From: DATATV01 sp035551355
Lineage (GTDB): Bacteria; Actinomycetota; Actinomycetes; Mycobacteriales; Pseudonocardiaceae
Direction of reading: 5' to 3'
DNA: 29,102 bases
Assembly: GCA_035551355.1 (NCBI GenBank)
Contig: DASZNF010000020.1
Span: 1-29,102 of the forward strand
Shown: positions 16,870 to 26,118 of the stretch, in pieces
Layout of the letters: every line of letters begins with the position of its first letter
Position numbering within the stretch: the stretch's first letter is position 1
Program-made: the position numbers and the translations under genes
Notes under the pieces: model-generated
The model's database searches: none
Seen by the model: the letters and a program-made list of their open reading frames with translations, nothing else
What the model was told of the DNA's origin: nothing

Positions 16870-17652
16870 ATGCCCCGCCCCTCCCCCTTCACCGACCTGC
16901 CCGCAACCGAGCAACCCGCCGGCCCGGCCGAGGACGCCGTGGTGGTCGAACTGGGCCGCCCGAGCGGGCGCGCCTACGGCTGTTTCGGGCTGACCACGGC
17001 GTTCCTGGCCGTGGTGGCGCTGGCCGCGGTGGTCTACGCGGCCCTCGGCCCGAGGGCCGCCTCGTCCCAGCTGCGCGGCCTGGCCGCGGTGCTCGGCGTG
17101 ATCTTCCTGGCCTTCGCCGCCTGGCTGGTGCTGGTCGGGGTGCGGGCCGTGCGGGCCCGGCACGGGCTGGCGCTGGACGCCGATGCCGTGTGGTGGCGGC
17201 GGGACGCGGTGCTGGTCCGGCTGCCCTGGACCGAGCTGGCCGCGGCCCGGATGGTGCAGCCGATCCGGATCAAGGGGCTGCGCAGCAGCGCGCCGCCCGC
17301 CCCGGCGGTGCAGTTCAGCCCGGTGGACGAGGCCGCGCTGCGCCGCTACCCGCAGCTGGTGGACGCGGTGACCGCGGGCGAGCCGCTGGCCGAGCACCTG
17401 CCCAGGCTGCGCTACACCTTCCGGCTGGTCACCCCGGCCGACGGGCAGGCGGTGGCCGCCGCACTGGCCCGGTTCGTGCCGGACAAGACGCTGCCGGACA
17501 CCGATGACGCCCCGGAGGGCTACCTGCCGCCCCGCCCCCGCGGCTCCCGCCGCCGTCCGCCCCGCCGGGCCGCCGGGGACGCCGCGGAGCCCGGCACCGG
17601 CGGCGGCACCGACAACGGCGGTGGCTCGAGTCCGGACTCACCCAGTTCCTGA
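16870..17652 (+). CDS. two-helix membrane protein with PH-like domain (hypothetical)
   Basis: 260 residues. Two adjacent hydrophobic helices lie at about residues 37-60 and 70-94. They are followed by a globular segment (about 98-210) with DADAVWWRRDAVLVRLPWTELAAARMV, which looks like the beta-rich start of a bacterial PH-like (bPH) domain; this assignment is tentative. The C-terminal 50 residues are disordered, rich in Arg, Pro, Gly and Ser. No signal peptide. Starts nine bases after the methyltransferase stop, so it is likely in one transcript, but I see no functional link. No promoter is evident between them. Confidence 0.7.
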   Translation: MPRPSPFTDLPATEQPAGPAEDAVVVELGRPSGRAYGCFGLTTAFLAVVALAAVVYAALGPRAASSQLRGLAAVLGVIFLAFAAWLVLVGVRAVRARHGLALDADAVWWRRDAVLVRLPWTELAAARMVQPIRIKGLRSSAPPAPAVQFSPVDEAALRRYPQLVDAVTAGEPLAEHLPRLRYTFRLVTPADGQAVAAALARFVPDKTLPDTDDAPEGYLPPRPRGSRRRPPRRAAGDAAEPGTGGGTDNGGGSSPDSPSS

Positions 17653-17816
17653 GCAGCGCTCCCGGTGGGCGGACGACCTCCGAAATCACCCGGTCACGTG
17701 TGCTTCCGCACATTTCTGGGGCGCACGGCGTGCCATATGGCCTTCTCGGCCGTCCTACCCAACAACGACAGTGAAGTCGGCCGCACACATCCGGGCCCGA
17801 CCTGGCATCACCGCAG

Positions 17817-17822
17817 TAGGGT
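17817..17822 (+). promoter_or_regulatory. -10 element upstream of the histidine kinase, with leaderless mini-ORF
   Basis: TAGGGT fits TAnnnT. Seven bases later (17830) is GTG, opening a four-codon frame (VKTV, stop TGA at 17842-17844), placed as in leaderless transcripts. A clear Shine-Dalgarno GGAGGT (17847-17852) follows. The 188-base gap from 17653 otherwise shows nothing recognisable. The arrangement is suggestive only. Confidence 0.38.
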
Positions 17823-17840
17823 CCGAAACGTGAAAACCGT

Positions 17841-19061
17841 TTGAGTGGAGGTCGGATCCTGGTTTTCTCACCGTCTCCCACGACCACGGCCTCCGTGCCG
17901 GACGACCGGACGTCAGCGGCGTGGTCCGCCCGCCGGGTGCTGGCCTGGTCGGGCCGGCACCGCGGCGCGCTGTCCGACGTCCTCGCGGTGCTCATCGCCG
18001 CGCTCGACGTGGCCACCAACTTCGATCCCAGCGCGCCGACCTACCAGCTGTCCCTGGCCCTGTCCACGGTCGCGGTGCTGGCCCTGGTGTTCCGGCGGCA
18101 CCTGCCGTTCGTGACCACCCTGGTCACCATCCCCGGCTTCCTGCTCGGCTGGTCGGAACTCGGGCCGATGATCGCGCTGGGCACGCTGGCCTGGAAGCGC
18201 GGCCGCGACTGGCGCACCATCGTGGCCGCCATCGGGGTGTGGAGCAGCCGGTTCTTCATCTGGCCGGTCAACAACTTCCTGGCCGAGGGCTGGCGGCTGC
18301 ACGTCTCCGACGCCATCTACGCCTGCTTCGTGGTGGCCATGCCGATCGCCATCGGCCTGCTCATCACCACCCGCCGCGACCTGTCCCACCGGATCGGCGA
18401 ACTGGCCGCCAGCCGGGAGCGCGAGGCCCGGTTGCAGGCCATCGCGGTGCGCGCGGACGAGCGGGCCAAGATCGCCCGCGAGATGCACGACGTGGTGTCC
18501 CACCAGGTCAGCCTGATCGCCATCCAGGCCGGCGCGCTGCAGGTGACCACCGGTGACGAGCGGGCCAAGGAGACCGCGGCGGTGATCCGCTCGCTGTCCA
18601 CCCGCACCCTGGACGAGCTGCGCGACCTCATCGGCGGGCTGCGCACCGCGACCGACGGCGCCGAGGAACCCGACCTGGACACCCTGCTGGACCTGATCCG
18701 GGAGTCCTCGGCCAGCGTGCAGCTGGACCTGGAACTGGGCGGTCGGCGACCGCCGCCGCCGGTGGCCAGCGCGGCCTACCGGACGGTGCAGGAATCCCTG
18801 ACCAACGTACGCAAACATGCCGCCGACGCGCCCACCACGGTGCGACTGTCGGTGCACTCGGGTGCGCTGCACGTGCAGGTGAGCAATGCCGCGCCGACGA
18901 AGGTCGAGATGCAGGCCAACGGCGTCGGGCTGCCCTCGGGCGGGCACGGGCTGGTCGGTCTGCGCGAGCGGGCCGCGCTGCTCGGCGGCACGTTCGAGGC
19001 GGGCCGCACCGGTCCTGGTGGCTTCGAGGTGCACGCCAGCTTCCCGCTACCCCCGGACTGA
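17841..19061 (+). CDS. sensor histidine kinase (NarL/DesK-type, HisKA_3), orphan
   Basis: 406 residues if TTG 17841 is the start. Five to six membrane helices fill about residues 45-180. A short coiled linker is followed by the HisKA_3 dimerisation domain, with the phospho-accepting His in REMHDVVSHQVSLIAIQ (about residues 213-229). The HATPase domain has TVQESLTNVRKHA (N box, about 315-327) and GHGLVGLRERAALLGG (G box). Such kinases phosphorylate a LuxR-type response regulator, but none is adjacent: rbpA follows on the opposite strand. The start is unclear. GGAGGT at 17847-17852 is ideally spaced for the in-frame CTG at 17859, while TTG 17841 and GTG 17895 lack ribosome sites. The signal is unknown. 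Confidence 0.87.
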   Translation: MSGGRILVFSPSPTTTASVPDDRTSAAWSARRVLAWSGRHRGALSDVLAVLIAALDVATNFDPSAPTYQLSLALSTVAVLALVFRRHLPFVTTLVTIPGFLLGWSELGPMIALGTLAWKRGRDWRTIVAAIGVWSSRFFIWPVNNFLAEGWRLHVSDAIYACFVVAMPIAIGLLITTRRDLSHRIGELAASREREARLQAIAVRADERAKIAREMHDVVSHQVSLIAIQAGALQVTTGDERAKETAAVIRSLSTRTLDELRDLIGGLRTATDGAEEPDLDTLLDLIRESSASVQLDLELGGRRPPPPVASAAYRTVQESLTNVRKHAADAPTTVRLSVHSGALHVQVSNAAPTKVEMQANGVGLPSGGHGLVGLRERAALLGGTFEAGRTGPGGFEVHASFPLPPD

Positions 19062-19101
19062 CGTCCCGGGAAGCCGACGCGGCACTGGCCGCGCTGGAGG
19101 A

Positions 19102-19139
19102 CTCCGCGCGCCGGGGCCGGGGCGCGCAGAGCCCTTTTC
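19102..19139 (+). terminator. terminator after the histidine kinase
   Basis: GCGCGCC (19106-19112) pairs with GGCGCGC (19121-19127) across an 8-base loop; CTC and GAG extend the stem past one mismatch. CCCTTTTC follows on the plus strand. It lies between the convergent kinase and rbpA genes and may serve both. Confidence 0.65.
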
Positions 19140-19482
19140 AGAACTCCTCGCGCTGGGCGCGCAGCTTGGCCAGCGCCTCGGCGAGAATGGCCTCGCCGTC
19201 GGCGTCCGACCGGCGCTCCTTCACATACGCCAGGTGCGTCTTGTAGGGCTCGTTACGCGGCGGCGCGGGCGGCTTCTCCTGGTCTCGCCCGGCCGGCAGG
19301 CCGCACCGCGGACAGTCCCAGCTGTCCGGAATCTCCGCCTCCAGCGCGAAGGACGGCCGGGACTCGTGCCCGTTGGCGCACCAGTATCCGATACGGCGGC
19401 GCGGCGCGGACTCGCCGCGCTCGGACTCGCCCATCGGACCGGCGCCAACCCGCGTGCCCCGGATTGCATTGCCACCAGCCAT
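19138..19482 (-). CDS. rbpA: RNA polymerase-binding protein RbpA
   Basis: 114 residues. RbpA binds the beta subunit and group 1/2 sigma factors and stabilises the open complex in actinobacteria. The core has YWCANGHESRPSFALEAEIP and CPRCGLPAG (Cys35, His39, Cys57, Cys60), the zinc-site layout. The sigma-interacting domain is EPYKTHLAYVKERRS (about residues 78-92), followed by an acidic C-terminal helix. The ATG at 19482 has GAGGA upstream. Second gene after secG, with 72 bases between. In Streptomyces rbpA is under SigR; I looked for a SigR-type promoter (GGGAAT-N18/19-GTT) and did not find one here. Confidence 0.95.
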   Translation of the reverse strand: MAGGNAIRGTRVGAGPMGESERGESAPRRRIGYWCANGHESRPSFALEAEIPDSWDCPRCGLPAGRDQEKPPAPPRNEPYKTHLAYVKERRSDADGEAILAEALAKLRAQREEF

Positions 19483-19513
19483 AGGATCCTCACACCCCCA
19501 TCACACAGGTCAA

Positions 19514-19534
19514 GGCCCGGCGGATGACCGGGCC
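19514..19534 (-). terminator. hairpin between secG and rbpA
   Basis: GGCCCGG (19514-19520) pairs with CCGGGCC (19528-19534) across a 7-base loop, in the 72-base gap after the secG stop. It could end the secG transcript or trim RNA ahead of rbpA. On the minus strand TTGACC follows directly, but no good -10 lies 17 bases later. Weak. Confidence 0.4.
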
Positions 19535-19554
19535 CCGTAGTTTCCGCCGGCCTG

Positions 19555-19788
19555 TCAGCCGATCTTGAGCAACAGGCCGATACCGACAACGCAAATGACC
19601 CACACCGCGCCGATGAACAGGGTGATGCGGTCGAGGTTCTTCTCGGCCGAGGCCGAACCGGACAGGTTGGACTGCATCCCGCCGCCGAACAACGAGGACA
19701 GGCCGCCACCCCGCCCACGGTGCAGCAGGACCAGCAGAACCAGCAGAACGCTGGTGAGAATCAACCCGATTTGAAGGGCAAGCTTCAT
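19555..19788 (-). CDS. secG: preprotein translocase subunit SecG
   Basis: 77 residues, the usual size. It is the small accessory subunit of the SecYEG translocon in the plasma membrane. Two helices (about residues 3-24 and 56-75) flank a conserved loop with GRGGGLSSLFGGG and SGSASAEKNLDRITL. ATG 19788 has GAGGA eight bases upstream. It lies downstream of tpiA, as in many actinobacteria, after a 128-base gap with a complex palindrome. Confidence 0.95.
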   Translation of the reverse strand: MKLALQIGLILTSVLLVLLVLLHRGRGGGLSSLFGGGMQSNLSGSASAEKNLDRITLFIGAVWVICVVGIGLLLKIG

Positions 19789-19814
19789 GTCATCCTCGCC
19801 GTAGTGCCGTCGAC

Positions 19815-19873
19815 GTCACAGGGTACCGGTTCAATCGCGTGGATCGAACCGGTACCCCGTAATTCCCTGTGAC
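19815..19873 (-). terminator. nested palindrome between tpiA and secG
   Basis: A perfect 12-bp inverted repeat, GGGTACCGGTTC (19821-19832) with GAACCGGTACCC (19846-19857), is surrounded by a second pair, GTCACAGGG (19815-19823) with CCCTGTGAC (19865-19873). The two pairs share the left GGG, so they compete or stack. Probably a terminator or processing/attenuation structure after tpiA. No T-run follows on either strand. Confidence 0.6.
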
Positions 19874-19916
19874 CGACCGCTTACTCCCCACTGTCGGAGC
19901 AGGTGGTCGGCCGCCG

Positions 19917-20702
<786 letters not shown>

Positions 20703-20706
20703 GCGC

Positions 20707-21912
20707 TCAGCCTTCCAGAACCGCGATGCCGGGGAGTTCCTTGCCCTCCAGGAACTCCAGGGACGCGCCACCACCGGTGGAGATGTGCGAGAAGCCGTCC
20801 TCGGGCAGGCCCAGCGCGCGCACCGCGGCCGCGGAGTCGCCGCCGCCGACCACGCTGAACGCGTCCGAGTCGACCAGCGCCTTGGCCACCGCGCGGGTGC
20901 CCTCGGCGAACGCGGCGAACTCGAACACGCCCATCGGGCCGTTCCAGAACACCGTGCGGGCGTCGGCCAGCTTGCCCGCGAACAGCTCGCGGGTGCGCGG
21001 GCCGATGTCCAGACCCTGCTTGTCGGCCGGAATGGCGTCGGTGGCGACCACCTCGTACTCGGCATCCGCGGCGAACTCCCTGGTGGCCAGCACGTCGACC
21101 GGCAGCACCAGTTCCACGCCGCGCTTGTCGGCCTCGTCGAGAAATCCGCGCACCTGGTCGAGCTGGTCTTCCTGGAGCAGCGACTGGCCCACCTCGTGGC
21201 CCTGGGCCTTGAGGAAGGTGTAGGCCATGCCACCGCCGATGAGCAGCCGGTCGACCTTGGCCAGCAGGTTGGCGATCACGCCGAGCTTGTCCGACACCTT
21301 GGCCCCGCCCAGCACGACCACGTAGGGCCGGTCCGGGTCCTCGGTCAGCCGGCGCAGCACCTTCACCTCGGCCTGCACCAGGGTGCCCGCGTAGTGCGGC
21401 AGCCGGGTGGCCACGTCGTACACGCTGGCCTGCTTGCGGTGCACCACGCCGAACCCGTCGGACACGAACGCGCCACCCGCGCCGGCCAGCGCGGCCAGCT
21501 CGTCGGCCAGCGCGCCGCGCTCGGCGGCGTCCTTGCTGGTCTCCCGGGCGTCGAAGCGCACGTTCTCCAGCAGGGCCACGCCGCCGTCGGCCAGGCCGTC
21601 CACAGTGGAGCGGGCCGACTCGCCGGTCACGTCCTTGGCCAGCGCGACCTCGGCGCCCAGCAGTTCGCCCAGCCGGGCGGCCACCGGGGCCAGCGAGTAC
21701 TTGGGTTCCGGCGCGCCGTTGGGACGGCCAAGGTGCGCGGCGACGACCACGCGGGCGCCCGCGCCGGTCAGCGCGGTGATGGTGGGCAGCGAGGCCCGCA
21801 CCCGGCCGTCGTCGGTGATGGTTTCGCCGTCGAGGGGGACGTTGAGGTCGGCGCGCACCAGCACGCGCCGACCCGAGACGCCCTCGGCGAGCAGATCGTC
21901 GAGCGTCTTCAC
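20707..21912 (-). CDS. pgk: phosphoglycerate kinase
   Basis: 401 residues, in the normal range. It transfers phosphate from 1,3-bisphosphoglycerate to ADP in glycolysis. Motifs: VLVRADLNVPLDG (about residues 17-29), AAHLGRPNG (about 78-86), ENVRF, VVVLGGAKVSDKLGV, FWNGPMGVFEF, and the nucleotide-binding VVGGGDSAAAV and STGGGASLEFLEGK. GTG 21912 follows gap by 13 bases; the ribosome site is weak (GGGGG). Middle gene of the gap-pgk-tpiA unit. Confidence 0.97.
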   Translation of the reverse strand: MKTLDDLLAEGVSGRRVLVRADLNVPLDGETITDDGRVRASLPTITALTGAGARVVVAAHLGRPNGAPEPKYSLAPVAARLGELLGAEVALAKDVTGESARSTVDGLADGGVALLENVRFDARETSKDAAERGALADELAALAGAGGAFVSDGFGVVHRKQASVYDVATRLPHYAGTLVQAEVKVLRRLTEDPDRPYVVVLGGAKVSDKLGVIANLLAKVDRLLIGGGMAYTFLKAQGHEVGQSLLQEDQLDQVRGFLDEADKRGVELVLPVDVLATREFAADAEYEVVATDAIPADKQGLDIGPRTRELFAGKLADARTVFWNGPMGVFEFAAFAEGTRAVAKALVDSDAFSVVGGGDSAAAVRALGLPEDGFSHISTGGGASLEFLEGKELPGIAVLEG

Positions 21913-21925
21913 GAATGAGCCCCCG

Positions 21926-22933
<1,008 letters not shown>

Positions 22934-23010
22934 GGTGAGTCTCCTTGTGAACTGTCTTCCCCGACCCATGCCGGGGTCCGTTTCTGCTGGCCTGCGAATG
23001 CTTCGCGAGC

Positions 23011-23041
23011 ACCATATCGCCCAGCGGAGCGTGCAGGTCAG
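23011..23041 (-). promoter_or_regulatory. possible promoter of gap-pgk-tpiA
   Basis: On the minus strand CTGACC (23041-23036) and TATGGT (23016-23011) are separated by 19 bases, about 78 bases before the gap start. The -10 fits TAnnnT; the spacer is slightly long. Other TAnnnT elements exist nearby (TAGGGT, 23087-23092), so this is one candidate among several. The rest of 22934-23184 has only the whiA hairpin. Confidence 0.33.
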
Positions 23042-23149
23042 AAGGCCGACCGGGATCTCTTTATCGAATCAGTGACCGGCAACACGAACCCTACCGCATG
23101 ACGCTCGTGTAACGGGAGGACGTTCCTCAGCACGTGTAGGCCCTTTGTC

Positions 23150-23185
23150 ATCGAGTGGACCGCGGGATTCAGTGGTCCACTCGAT
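23150..23185 (-). terminator. hairpin at the end of whiA
   Basis: ATCGAGTGGACC (23150-23161) pairs perfectly with GGTCCACTCGAT (23174-23185) across a 12-base loop. It begins at the last base of the whiA stop codon. No T-run follows. It probably separates the uvrC-rapZ-yvcK-whiA transcript from gap. Confidence 0.72.
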
Positions 23186-24171
23186 CACACTTCGGCGTCG
23201 AGCATCTCCTGTGTGACGGCCGACTCGGTGTCCGGCAGACCCATGTCCTTGGCCCGCTTGTCGGCCATGGCCAGAAGGCGCCTTATTCTCCCGGCCACCG
23301 CGTCCTTGGTCATCGGCGGATCGGACAGCTGCCCCAGCTCCTCCAGCGAGGCCTGCCGGTTGGACAGCCGCAGCCGCCCGGCGATCACCAGGTGCTCCGG
23401 AGCGTCGGCGCCGAGCAGGTTCAGCGCCCGCTCCACCCGCGCGGCCGCGGCCACCGCGGCCCGGGCCGAGCGGCGCAGATTGGCGTCGTCGAAGTTGGCC
23501 AGCCGGTTGGCGGTGGCCCGCACCTCGCGGCGCATCCGCCGTTCCTCCCAGTTGAGCACGCTGGCGTGCGCGCCGAGACGGGTCAGCAGCGCGCCGATGG
23601 CGTCGCCGTCGCGCACCACCACCCGGTCGGCCCCGCGCACCTCGCGGGACTTCGCGGCCACGCCCAGCCGCCGGGCCGCGCCGACCAGGGCCAGCGCCGC
23701 CTCCGGGCCGGGGCAGGTGATCTCCAGGGCCGAGGAGCGACCGGGCTCGGTCAGCGAGCCGTGGGCCAGGAACGCGCCCCGCCAGGCCGCCTCGGCGTCG
23801 CACACCCCGCCGGACACCACCGGCGCGGGCAGCCCGCGCACCGGGCGGCCGCGCAGATCCAGCAATCCGGTCTGCCGGGCCAGGCCCTCACCGTCCTTGA
23901 CCACCCGGATCACGTACCGGGTGCCCTTGCGCAGGCCGCCGGAGGTGATCACGTGCACGTCCGCGACATGCCCGAACAGCTCGTGGATCTCCTTGCGCAG
24001 CAACCGGGCCACCGAGCCGGTGTCCACCTCGGCCTCGACCACCACCCGGCCGGCCACGATGTGCAGACCGCCCGCGAAGCGCAGCAGCGAGGCCACCCCG
24101 GCCCGCCGGCAGCACGTCTTGGTGACGTTCAGCCGGCTCAACTCATCCTTGACCTCCGCGGTCATCGCCAA
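23185..24171 (-). CDS. whiA: sporulation/cell division regulator WhiA
   Basis: 328 residues, matching about 329 recalled for Streptomyces. WhiA has an N-terminal LAGLIDADG-like half and a C-terminal helix-turn-helix; in Streptomyces it acts with WhiB in sporulation septation. Recognised stretches: MAMTAEVKDELSRL, CCRRAGVASLLRFAGGLH (about residues 18-35), GAFLAHGSLTEPG, RREVRATANRLANFDDANL, and the DNA-binding QASLEELGQLSDPPMTKDA (about 279-297). The start is TTG 24171, because GAGGAG lies seven bases upstream and MAMTA matches relatives; ATG 24165 is poorly spaced. Fourth gene of the uvrC-rapZ-yvcK-whiA unit. Confidence 0.95.
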   Translation of the reverse strand: MAMTAEVKDELSRLNVTKTCCRRAGVASLLRFAGGLHIVAGRVVVEAEVDTGSVARLLRKEIHELFGHVADVHVITSGGLRKGTRYVIRVVKDGEGLARQTGLLDLRGRPVRGLPAPVVSGGVCDAEAAWRGAFLAHGSLTEPGRSSALEITCPGPEAALALVGAARRLGVAAKSREVRGADRVVVRDGDAIGALLTRLGAHASVLNWEERRMRREVRATANRLANFDDANLRRSARAAVAAAARVERALNLLGADAPEHLVIAGRLRLSNRQASLEELGQLSDPPMTKDAVAGRIRRLLAMADKRAKDMGLPDTESAVTQEMLDAEV

Positions 24172-24232
24172 CGCCGCACTCCTCCCCGATCCTCGGCGCC
24201 GTCCCCAGCACGGTTCGCCGCTCCGCCGTTTT

Positions 24233-25216
24233 TCAGCCGATCGCCCGGCGCAGCCCCTCCGCCAACGCCTTCGGGTCGTGCTGTCCCGGTGCTCCGTGCG
24301 CCCCCACCCGCAACAGGTGCGCTCGGGCTCCGACCGCACCCGCCGCCCGGACCAGGAGGTCGGGCGTTGGCACCGAGTCGACATCGGCGATCACCGCGTC
24401 GAAACGGAGCCCGGGTGCGTGTTGGCAGAGTACGTCCAGGTGCCGTTCGGGTGAGAACCCGGCTGTCTCACCCGGTTGGGGGACAAGGTTCAGGACCAGC
24501 ACTTTTCTGGCCTTCGTGGTCACCAGCGCCTCGTGCAGTTCGGGCACCAGCAGGTGCGGCAGCACACTGGTGAACCAGGAGCCGGGACCCAGCAGCACCA
24601 CGTCGGCCTCGCGCACCGCGGTCACCGCGGCCGGGCAGGCTTCCGGGGCCGCGTCCGGCTCGTCCATCGGGTGCAGCCGGATGCGCTGTACCTTGCCCGG
24701 GGTGGTGGCCACCGCGACCTGGCCGCGGATGCGCCGCACGGCGGTCGGATCGGCGTCCAGCCCGATCACGTCGGCCTCGATGTCCAGCGGGCGCAACGAC
24801 ATCGGCAGCACCCGGCCGTGCACGCCGAGCAGCTCGCCTGCCGCGTCCAGCGCGGCGACCGGGTCGTCCAGCACGGCCAGGAGCCCGGCGAACACCAGGT
24901 TGCCGACCGCGTGCCCGGCCAGCGCGCCGTTACCGCCGAACCGGTGGCCGAACACCTCCGGCCACGGCTGGGCGCCCTCGTCGGCCAGCGCCAGCATGGC
25001 CTTGCGCAGATCGCCGGGCGGCAGCAGGCCCATCTCCCGGCGCAACCGGCCCGACGAACCGCCGTCGTCGGCCACGGTGACCACCGCGGTCACCTCGGGG
25101 GTCAGCGTGCGCAACGCGCTGAGCGTGGCGTGCAGGCCGTGGCCACCGCCCAGCGCCACGGCGCGCAGCGGCCGGTCCCCCTCGGTACGAACTTGCGCGT
25201 CGGCAAGCTCCGTCAT
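24233..25216 (-). CDS. yvcK: YvcK/CofD-like family protein (gluconeogenesis factor type)
   Basis: 327 residues. YvcK proteins bind UDP-sugars and affect cell shape and growth on gluconeogenic carbon in Bacillus; the mycobacterial homologue is CuvA. Motifs: ALGGGHGLHATLSAL (about residues 21-35), VTVADDGGSSGRLRREMG (about 46-63), PGDLRKAMLAL, GHAVGNL (about 101-107), and GPGSWFTSVLPHLLVPE. The ATG at 25216 overlaps the rapZ stop (ATGA). I see nothing truncated. It is placed in the usual rapZ-yvcK-whiA order. Confidence 0.94.
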   Translation of the reverse strand: MTELADAQVRTEGDRPLRAVALGGGHGLHATLSALRTLTPEVTAVVTVADDGGSSGRLRREMGLLPPGDLRKAMLALADEGAQPWPEVFGHRFGGNGALAGHAVGNLVFAGLLAVLDDPVAALDAAGELLGVHGRVLPMSLRPLDIEADVIGLDADPTAVRRIRGQVAVATTPGKVQRIRLHPMDEPDAAPEACPAAVTAVREADVVLLGPGSWFTSVLPHLLVPELHEALVTTKARKVLVLNLVPQPGETAGFSPERHLDVLCQHAPGLRFDAVIADVDSVPTPDLLVRAAGAVGARAHLLRVGAHGAPGQHDPKALAEGLRRAIG

Positions 25217-26118
25217 TCGCGCCCCAGGTCCCGGTGGACCACCTTGACCGTCATCTTGTCCTCTATGGACAGCCGGGAGGCGAGCTCCTCGGACATGGCC
25301 ACGCTGCGGTGTTTGCCGCCGGTGCAGCCCACCGCCAGGGTCAGGTAGCGCTTGCCCTCCCGCAGATAGCCCGCGCCGACCAGCCGCAGCAGTTCGTGGT
25401 AGCGCTCCAGGAACTCGTCCGCGCCCTCCTGGGACAGCACGTAGTTGCGCACCTCCGGGTCCAGGCCGCTGTGCTCGCGCAGCTCCGGGATCCAGAACGG
25501 GTTGGGCAGGAACCGCACGTCGATCACCAGGTCCGCGTCCATCGGCAGGCCGTACTTGTAGCCGAAGGAGACCACGGTGACCCGGGTGCGCGCGCTGGAC
25601 TCGGAGCCGAACGCGTCCTCGATCTTGGCCCGCAGCTGGTGCACGGACAGCCCGGAGGTGTCCAGCACCAGGTCGGCCTGTTCGCGCAGCGGAGTGAGCA
25701 GGTGCCGCTCGGCCTCGATGCCATCGGCCAGCCGGCCGTCGCCCTGCATCGGGTGGGTGCGCCGGACCTGCTCGAACCGCCGGATCAGCACCTCGTCGGT
25801 GGCCTCAAGGAACAGCACGCGCAGCTTGTAGCCGCGGGCGTCCAGATCCTTGATCACCGAGGCCAGGTCGTCGGTGAAGGCGCGGCTGCGCACGTCCATC
25901 ACCACCGCGACCCGGCTGATCGCGCCGCGGGCCTGCGCGCCGAGTTCGACCATGGTGGCGACCAGTTCGGGCGGCAGGTTGTCCACCACGAACCAGCCCA
26001 GGTCCTCAAGGCACTTGGCCGCGGTGCTGCGCCCGGCCCCGGACAACCCGGTGACCACGGCCACCTCGACCCCACCGGCCATCGGACCGGCGGGTGCCGC
26101 GTCCTGGCTGCTACTCAC
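25213..26118 (-). CDS. rapZ: RNase adapter / nucleotide-binding protein RapZ
   Basis: 301 residues, as recalled for M. tuberculosis. In E. coli RapZ guides a small RNA to RNase E to control GlmS; its role in actinobacteria is not settled. The P-loop is GLSGAGRS (about residues 24-31), with Arg where many have Lys, as is usual in actinobacterial members. VVDNLPPELV and VMDVRSRAF (Walker B area) follow, and the C-terminal domain carries SFGYKYGLP, DVRFLPNPFW and VGCTGGKHRSVAMSE. The start is GTG 26118, with AGGAGG five bases upstream; it overlaps the uvrC stop by eight bases, and yvcK follows through an ATGA overlap. Confidence 0.95.
   Translation of the reverse strand: MSSSQDAAPAGPMAGGVEVAVVTGLSGAGRSTAAKCLEDLGWFVVDNLPPELVATMVELGAQARGAISRVAVVMDVRSRAFTDDLASVIKDLDARGYKLRVLFLEATDEVLIRRFEQVRRTHPMQGDGRLADGIEAERHLLTPLREQADLVLDTSGLSVHQLRAKIEDAFGSESSARTRVTVVSFGYKYGLPMDADLVIDVRFLPNPFWIPELREHSGLDPEVRNYVLSQEGADEFLERYHELLRLVGAGYLREGKRYLTLAVGCTGGKHRSVAMSEELASRLSIEDKMTVKVVHRDLGRE

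Noticed and set aside
16026..17507. 493-codon plus-strand frame over the methyltransferase and membrane protein
   Set aside because: Arg/Gly-rich frame-shifted reading of two recognisable proteins.
19062..19137. Remnant of a response regulator gene after the histidine kinase
   Set aside because: No receiver or LuxR-type sequence in any frame; the stretch is only a hairpin and spacer.
19483..19554. SigR-type promoter for rbpA, expected from Streptomyces
   Set aside because: No GGGAAT-N18/19-GTT arrangement found before rbpA; GGGAAT upstream of secG has no GTT at the right spacing.
19829..19850. tRNA T-arm-like sequence (GGTTCAATC...GATCGAACC)
   Set aside because: No acceptor, D or anticodon arms around it; it is the inner part of the tpiA/secG palindrome.
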